DNA of 64,000 nt from Cyathus striatus (Eukaryota > Basidiomycota > Agaricomycetes > Agaricales > Nidulariaceae). Both the position numbers and the translations under genes were made by a program. Numbering within the stretch: position 1 is the first letter of the stretch; each line of letters starts with the position of its first letter. The stretch spans positions 2,852,001-2,916,000 of the forward strand of contig JAOVFP010000009.1 of NCBI GenBank assembly GCA_025738555.1, read 5' to 3'. Below the pieces are notes generated by a model that had not been told where the DNA came from, did not search any database, and was given only the letters and a program-made list of their open reading frames with translations. This document shows, piece by piece, positions 58,265 to 64,000 of the stretch.

Positions 58265-58646
58265 CTGTATCGTTCTGTATGGAGGCAACGGTCACGCGTC
58301 ACGCTGACCCCGTTGTGTCGCTAATTCGATCGTTTGTCACGCATCACGGCAGACCGGTTGCTTCGCGGGGGAGCGTGACATAAATGTCTGAATTTTCAAG
58401 AATAGCTAAAAATCCAAGAAAAAGCACAAATATATTCTCTATCTTGCTTGTTAAACGTAGTAAGTTGATTTAAAATAAGTACTGGCCAAAAATGAGCCTA
58501 CAGGTTGTGTAAAGGTACTTCTAGGCTGGGTTCAGTGTTGCTAACTCTAACATTTGTCATGCATAACTTAGCCTTGGTTGCTAAACTCAAGTCCGAAATT
58601 TGATGTCACGCTCGGGGCTCCGTTGCCTCCATACAGAACGATACAG
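58265..58646. mobile_element. Mariner-type MITE 2 (382 bp)
   Basis: Perfect 27-bp inverted repeats at 58265-58291 and 58620-58646 starting CTGTATCGTTCTGTATGG, flanked by TA. Inside the left end follows TCACGCGTCACG, then TTGTGTCG and TCACGCATCACGG, matching the subterminal region of the MITE at 24113-24495, although the inverted repeats themselves differ. Confidence 0.75.
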
Positions 58647-59777
58647 TACGTAACGGGACTGAAAACAGCTAGTAATGGACCTGGGTGCGTACCAACCGCT
58701 CGATGTCTGGTCTCCGTTTTCTGCAGACATCTAGCTAGATTGAATGTCGTGATGGTTTTCTATGTTATTGTGGCGCTGCAGAGATATGATGGTGCATGGA
58801 GTAGACGACTACCAACGTTTCTATGTTCTAGACGGGTTGAATTCAGAGAGGGCGCTGCGCCGACGTACACCCGTCCCTCCGTATAGTTAGTTCCAGACTT
58901 CGAGGACTACCGGCCGTGAGAGTCCTTATGTATCAGATAACGATAGGCTTTTCTTCGGCGGCCCCAGATCTAAAACAGAATAACAAATGATGCACGTTCG
59001 GCCAAGAGAGGATAGACTTCAAACTTATAGAGTACCTGTGTAGTCATCGATTCCTGTGCGCTACGAGCACGTCAACAGCAATTATTTACTGTCCTTATCT
59101 AAACGCGAGTCTACTAGTAGTAGTAAGTACATCGCTCCACGAGGAACTACTTGCTACTTGGGCCAAATTAGATGGTAATAATTTATCCAAGGTTTGAAGA
59201 AGTCACCAATCTATCTCCGCGAAGTAATTTGAATTACTTGTGTTTGAATAAAGCCCCGGAGCGGACTTCCTCTAAAGAACTTGAGACGATCCAATACACT
59301 GCGCCGGCCTTGAAGGCGTGTTTTCTGATCGTTACTTTATGTATGTAACGACAGAGGAGCTGGGAGATATGAACGCCACAGGTAGCCGGTCACTAAGTAT
59401 CGCGTAGTCGACGTTATGTCAAAAAGTGAATGTTTGTTATGTTGTCTATTGCAAAACAAATGCAAAACGAACGCGCCACAATCAGAAGTGGCAGGTCCGC
59501 AGCAACATAAAAGATTGCATAGACATGTTTGTTCCTGGGTGGCTACTGCTCGGTAAAAGGAAAGCTAGAAACTTTAACGCTAAGATATCCGAATTATGCT
59601 TAGCTTCGTTTAAAAATTAATACCACGCCTGCAAATCATTGTCCAACAATGTACAATTTTTAAACAAGAAAATCAGTCGAGTATCATATATCATACAGCA
59701 AATAATGCATGATCAGCGATCAGCATACGATAATAGGATGCATTCCTAAGAGGATAATAACAAAGGTTATCATTGAT
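58647..59777. other. Intergenic region, nothing recognised
   Basis: Short chance-length open frames only. No repeat, tRNA or domain identified. Confidence 0.55.
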
Positions 59778-61141
59778 TTACTTCTCATCTTTCTTCCCAC
59801 AGTGAGAACCCTCGAATGCGACAATACGACCGAAAGTGCTCCCAGTTCCCCATATACCTTTTCTCAGGCAGGCCAATTGAACAATTTGACTCTGATCTAT
59901 AAATAGATTCGCAGTCGCTCCTTGATTTTGAATGTGATACGCAAATACTGTGAACAGTATGAGAAAGTTAGTCTTTATACAAGGCCATAAATTAAATGTA
60001 CCTTCAGGATCAGCAGCCTCAAACCTAAGAATCGGTAAATGAAAAATCAGCGCTCTATCCTTTGCGATATTCCAATTGCTTGTTCGCCTTACATGATTTC
60101 TCCCTGGGCAATGCAGAAGTCACGGCAGATATCACATCTGTGCGCCAATGACGGACATCCTCGGTGATGCCTTCACTTTCAATCATTACCATCTATCACG
60201 CAAGGTTTCGTAATTTGTTAGTTGTTCTATGACTTGGACAAGAGGAATGGGGGACTCGTACATGTGCTCCAGCTTGAAGAAATATATTTGCCCGGTCATT
60301 AACCATTTAGGGTCTCAAGTGCCGGCAGATTCCAGTTCTTCGATAGATGCATCACCTCCCGCACCCCATCTGAAAACGTAGGTGTTAATGACTGTAATGG
60401 GAGGAACTGAGTAGATCCTCCAAGAGGACCACTTACTGGACTCCGACTTTAGGTTTTGGCTTCAATCCATACGAAGCAGCAAGTTCAACCAAAGATGCCC
60501 AGTCCTCAGTCGGAATTGATAGAAAGCCGGAGGATATTTCCAATACATAAAAGCTGTCGAAATGTATGGTAATTAGCACTATTTGCTTCGGATTTGACCG
60601 GAAAGTCAAAAATTTAACGGTGTAGATATCCATCCGACATTCTTACAAGTCTCGAGATATCATTCAATAACCGACTGGTTTCCGCCGGAGGATGAAAGCA
60701 CACGCTTAATGTATCCCCCCGTGCTAACGTAACACTCTGCGCGATATTAAAATTCGGTTACATACTTGGGAAGGCCCAATTTCTATGTGAACGCACCATG
60801 TTTATGGGCTGTTTCTATAATACCTTTCAATCTGTCCTTGGCATGAGAGAAAAAGAGCCACCAGCCAATTTGATTCCGTCTACGAACACTCCCCAATCAG
60901 ATAGAAGCTCGTCGAGATATGTAATGGTCACTGGGGCATAATACGACCCTCTTATCTCCGTCAAGCCTCTTGTTCGAGGTTTGGAAGGTGGATGATTACT
61001 CGGCAAGAAAGGAAATGCAGTCGCATTTACACCGCTTGCGTGAGAAGACGTCTTTCGAGTAGAGAGGAGCTGGAAGCCAGGATTCGGACCCTTACAAAGG
61101 TTCCTAGATCAGACCGCGGAGAAAGTAGTTCGAGAAAGCAT
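59778..61141 (-). pseudogene. ComA/phosphosulfolactate synthase-like pseudogene
   Basis: Minus-strand segments in the right order: MLSRTTFSAV (61141), PPSKPRTRGLTEIRGSYYAP, YLDELLSDWGVFVDGIKLAG, GSFSLMP, DRLKGIIETAHKHG, CYVSTGGYIKRVLSSS, VLEISSGFLSIPTEDWASLV, SYGLKPKPKVGVQWGAGGDA, MIESEGITEDVRHWRTDVIS, LRFEAADPE, NLFIDQSQIVQLACLRKGIW, STFGRIVAF, stop at 59778. This is the (beta-alpha)8 ComA-like family found in many fungi; its role there is unclear, while archaeal ComA makes phosphosulfolactate for coenzyme M. The Arg/Lys-rich N-terminus could be a mitochondrial signal. TGA at 61109, 60660 and 60315 replace likely Arg codons, and there are frameshifts near 60820 and 60275. Confidence 0.82.
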
Positions 61142-61709
61142 TTTCAAACTGCAAAAAGTCAATTCAATGGAGATATGTTACTAGAGGTGATGGTGGTGGT
61201 TACAGGTAGAGGTGCAAACGCACGCTTGTCCCGGAGTCGATAAACTGTGCAACACCTCATGCACATGTAGTTGGTGCTACGGGTGGCTGAGATCGTCATT
61301 GGTGACATTGGAGTCGTAGCCCAACCTCGAGAATTAGACTAAGTTTAAGATAGGCGCCCGTTGCCGAATGTGCCGCTTTCATTCGATTCTCCGACAGAAC
61401 TTATTTAAACGCTATGACGAGATACTTAAGGTACTTGAAAAACGTTAAAAGCCTAGACCACCTATTCGTTGGTATATTTTTGTTTGACTTCTACTCCAAA
61501 ATATAACTTTTCGTAAGAGCAAGACAAGTATCAAATAACGGCCCGGCTTTGTAGATGCGAATCAACAGACACTAGTATCTTCGCCGAATATGACAGTACT
61601 CAAATAACGCCACAACATGCGCAAAATGACAGAGCGTCAATATGTCCTACCAGTACGCATCAAAAACATGAAGTAATACTTGGAAGTCAAACATCTGTAT
61701 CAATAATAA
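61142..61709. other. Intergenic region, nothing recognised
   Basis: Spacer between two minus-strand genes. No open frame or repeat of note. Confidence 0.5.
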
Positions 61710-62720
61710 TCAGCAGCTATCTCCCCCGTCATTGTTCAGTGTGGCGGGGAGCTGTGTTGCTATGCAAGATCGCGGCACGAAGAACCAAATGACTTGACCA
61801 TACTCGGCAACCGTAGCCCGAACCATGCTAGCCTGGAGGTCTTTTGTAGAATAACGATAACCAGCGTTTGAGCTTGTTGCGAGGCTGAATGGCACAGGAT
61901 CTTGAAATGCACCTGAGGCAAATGTGCTGTCCTAAAGGAAAGCACGGATACAGTAAATCCCGAAGGTGTTAATAAAAACTCCCGACACGCGTTAGATGAA
62001 TGTGCACTTGCCACAAAATAATTATAGAAACCCGAACAATCTGATAAATCTAATGAGACTGTGATAGCACCATCTCCCTGATGCGGTGGAGAGTCGAAAT
62101 CGACACCGAAATCCTGGCGGTTGCACAACGCCGCCTGTGCGGTGTCGGAGCACGAAGACGCGACGGACACAGGCTCAGATAGATCGAGAGACTGTTAGAT
62201 TAATGTCAGGTATTTCTCATGCTCCCGCTCCGAACGACTGCCAGTAGATATCTTATCATGTCAACGACTCACCGACGGGATGATCCAGGTACAAAGGTTT
62301 CCATCACTTCCCCTGTATCGTCCGAAGTGAAATCCCGCGCTAGAAGTCTTTTCGACATCGAAAGCGCCCCCCGCCACAGCCGATCCTGATACATTATATT
62401 AGTAACAGTATTATAAATATTATAGAATTGAATTGTAATTTGTGTAATGCTGATTTCATAAGAGCATACTTAGGAACAATCACGACCACTCAAGTACTCA
62501 CCCATCACATATCCGCAAGGTTTATTCGCAATAACCTCCTGCGGGTAATATTCCGGAATTGCCGCATGCAGTTGGTTTTGGAACATTTCCTACGGCTATG
62601 TTAGCCCGCAGCGCTGCTGTACGTTAATGACATGAGGATATTACCAATTGTTGGATATTGATTTATGGCTGTAATGGTGTCAATAAAGGTCAAAAGGAAT
62701 ACTCGGACGAGATGATGCAT
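61710..62720 (-). CDS. Secreted protein of unknown function
   Basis: ATG at 62720 gives MHHLVRVFLLTFIDTITA, a plausible signal peptide, followed by INQYPTI. Further minus-strand exons: MFQNQLHAAIPEYYPQEVIA...KPCGYVM; GSAVAGGAFDVEKTSSAGFH...NLCTWIIPS; SVASSCSDTAQAALCNRQDF with GVDFDSPPHQGDGAITVSLD; and a last exon SGAFQDPVPFSLATSSNAGY...VPRSCIATQLPA ending GGDSC at 61710. Putative introns have GT/AG borders in most cases; the border between the last two exons is unclear. Several Cys suggest disulfides in the extracellular space. I do not recognise the family. The reading frame seems intact. Confidence 0.55.
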
Positions 62721-63154
62721 GGGTTTCACGCTAGTATAGAGGTTTCAGAAATTCCCCGTTTTACGATATATTATATATCCCAAATGCCACTGTGCGAATC
62801 GAAGATGCTGTAGATACTAGTAGCTAGATAAAACATCCACAGCTTGTCAGAGGCTGAATAAATATTTCATATTATTAGATGAGTACACATGGATACGAAG
62901 CTATACCTATTCGCACGATGTGAAACTTCACCAATGAAAATCAAATGCCCACATTGACGTAGTATGACTATAGTATGATCCATGAAAATCTTCAGAGTTA
63001 ATATTGGAAGGATCTAAATATATCATAGTTAAATGTGCTATGGTCCTAGATAATGATAATACAATTTAATAGCTCTATCTACTACTCTATTATGTTACAC
63101 TATACCGCGAATAATTTACAAATAGTGCGTAAGTTAACCCAAGCCCAGACGAAA
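62721..63154. other. Intergenic region, AT-rich
   Basis: Spacer between the secreted-protein gene and the transcription factor gene, both on the minus strand. Nothing recognised; probably terminator and promoter DNA. Confidence 0.5.
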
Positions 63155-64000
63155 CTATAGTACATTTATGGCTGTGGCGTGCATCTCATAGGGAGAAAAA
63201 GGAGTAGGCTGATTTACAAAGAGCTGCGATAGCTCGATCATAGTCTTCTCGTCTAGGTGAATGGGATCAGATGACAGTGACGCATCTGAGTACTGGTGTG
63301 GCATGTGTGTCCCAAAATAGCTCCCCAACGGAGAAGGGTGTGAGTCTGGGGTAGTTGGGGCGGAGAAGTTCAAGGTCCCGGTAATTGGAGACGATGTACC
63401 CGTAGAAGCATCAATCTGTGGGGCCGAATAGCAAGTTAGCGAATACAAGGCTAAAAACAATGAGAAGCACTAACAACAAGCCTTTTCACGACATGCTCGA
63501 AAGTCGTGTCGTCGTCAGGTGAGGCGCGCTTCCTGTTCGTTGGAGAGCTGGGTGCAGGTTCAGAATCTATGATTGCTATACTTAGTTTAATACACAGCGT
63601 GTTTCATGAATACACGTACCTAGAAGTTTCTCTAGGATCTTAACTGCCTTTCCTGCTGCTGGGGAGCTTTGTTGAACGTTGGTAAATAGCTCCAGAACTT
63701 TCTGCAACTCTAAGCGTTGTTGGTTTCGTTCCGCGGCAGAATATCGTGTTGAATAGCAGAGATCTATAAACAGGACAATTGCCTACAAGGTTGTGTCAGA
63801 TATGTATCATCGGACCAAAACATGGAACTTACTGCATTGAAGCCATGCAGGAGCACAGGCCAGCATCGGACCAACGGTGATGTTTGCGCTTCCTGAGAAC
63901 GCAAGTAATGAAGGATTGATCTTGCAGAGTTTGTGCATTGTTCGCGGGATTTGAGCTGAATGTCATCATTAGCAATGCACATCAGAAAACGAGGAAAGAC
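63155..64000 (-). CDS. Fungal-specific transcription factor, C-terminal part (5' end outside window)
   Basis: Minus-strand exons in order: QCTNSARSILHYLRSQEAQT and SPLVRCWPVLLHGFNA, AIVLFIDLCYSTRYSAAERN, LEKLL; then PTNRKRASPDDDTTFEHV; last exon 63155-63415 with a Ser/Pro-rich tail, ending EMHATAINVL (TAG at 63155). The pattern of ILHYLRS, a Trp-Pro helix, LFIDLCYS and SPAAGKAVKILEKLL is that of the end of the fungal_trans middle homology region in Zn2Cys6 regulators, followed by a disordered tail. The DNA-binding domain would lie beyond 64000, so the class is inferred from this part only. Confidence 0.65.

Noticed and set aside
57938..58288. Minus-strand open frame with RHEDPCLLRY-like protein
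   Set aside because: Its start is made of MITE inverted repeat and no exon structure or known domain supports it. The middle part may be a gene relic, but this cannot be shown here.
1795..61111. UGA read as Arg (genetic code change) to explain the many in-frame TGA codons
   Set aside because: The GH16-like gene and others end in TGA in a normal way, and the full HEATR5 gene has no internal TGA in its exons. CpG decay explains the pattern better.
1..64000. CRISPR array, bacterial operons or rRNA genes
   Set aside because: Repeats present are tandem without unique spacers or are transposon ends. Genes have spliceosomal introns, and no rRNA segment was recognised.

Overview
This window looks like a repeat-rich stretch of a filamentous basidiomycete genome, most likely an Agaricomycete wood or litter decayer. 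The genes have many ~50-nt introns. The window holds remains of a CBM1-GH10 xylanase, a GH16-like protein, a fungal-type transcription factor, a HEATR5/Laa1 gene, and chromovirus and Copia retrotransposons of fungal type. I cannot name the species.

Layout. 1-13442: a Copia retrotransposon (Copia-1, minus strand, 633-13437, TSD CATAT) whose 3' LTR was later split by a complete 7.64-kb Ty3/Gypsy chromovirus (885-8524, TSD ATAGC). 13443-15985: degenerate satellite-like, GAATCG-rich and SINE-like repeats. 15986-20400: first copy of a duplicated module: tRNA-Gly genes, promoter and first six exons of HEATR5, a 5'-truncated dual-specificity phosphatase (DSP), and a decayed CBM1-GH10 xylanase on the other strand with a 354-bp MITE in it. 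22449-29981: a second Copia element (Copia-2, minus strand, TSD GAAAG) whose left LTR holds a 1.95-kb hAT-like element (8-bp TSD), which itself holds a mariner-type MITE. 30000-35200: SINE-like repeats and gene fragments (alpha-kinase-like, integrase-like). 35291-44155: second copy of the module, interrupted exactly by a 5.3-kb Mutator-like element (36139-41442, 9-bp TSD). 44689-46622: third, shorter copy (tRNA-Gly array plus HEATR5 exons 1-5). 47850-49741: a GH16-like membrane protein gene. 50048-57653: two tRNA-Gly copies and the full HEATR5/Laa1 gene. 58265-58646: another mariner-type MITE. 59778-61141: a ComA-like pseudogene. 61710-62720: a gene for a secreted protein of unknown function. 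63155-64000: the 3' end of a transcription factor gene.

Themes. (1) tRNA-Gly genes, the HEATR5 promoter and its first exons were multiplied together, and in two copies the HEATR5 piece is joined to a DSP fragment. (2) The uninterrupted copies serve as natural empty sites, so the MULE and one MITE can be bounded to the base. (3) Nearly all in-frame stops in the mobile elements and in the ComA-like pseudogene are TGA where an Arg is expected, pointing to CpG-to-TpG decay. (4) The Gypsy element carries a self-priming signature, while both Copia elements carry a primer site matching the anticodon half of initiator tRNA-Met.

The best candidate for a poorly described system is the intron-rich Mutator-like element at 36139-41442.
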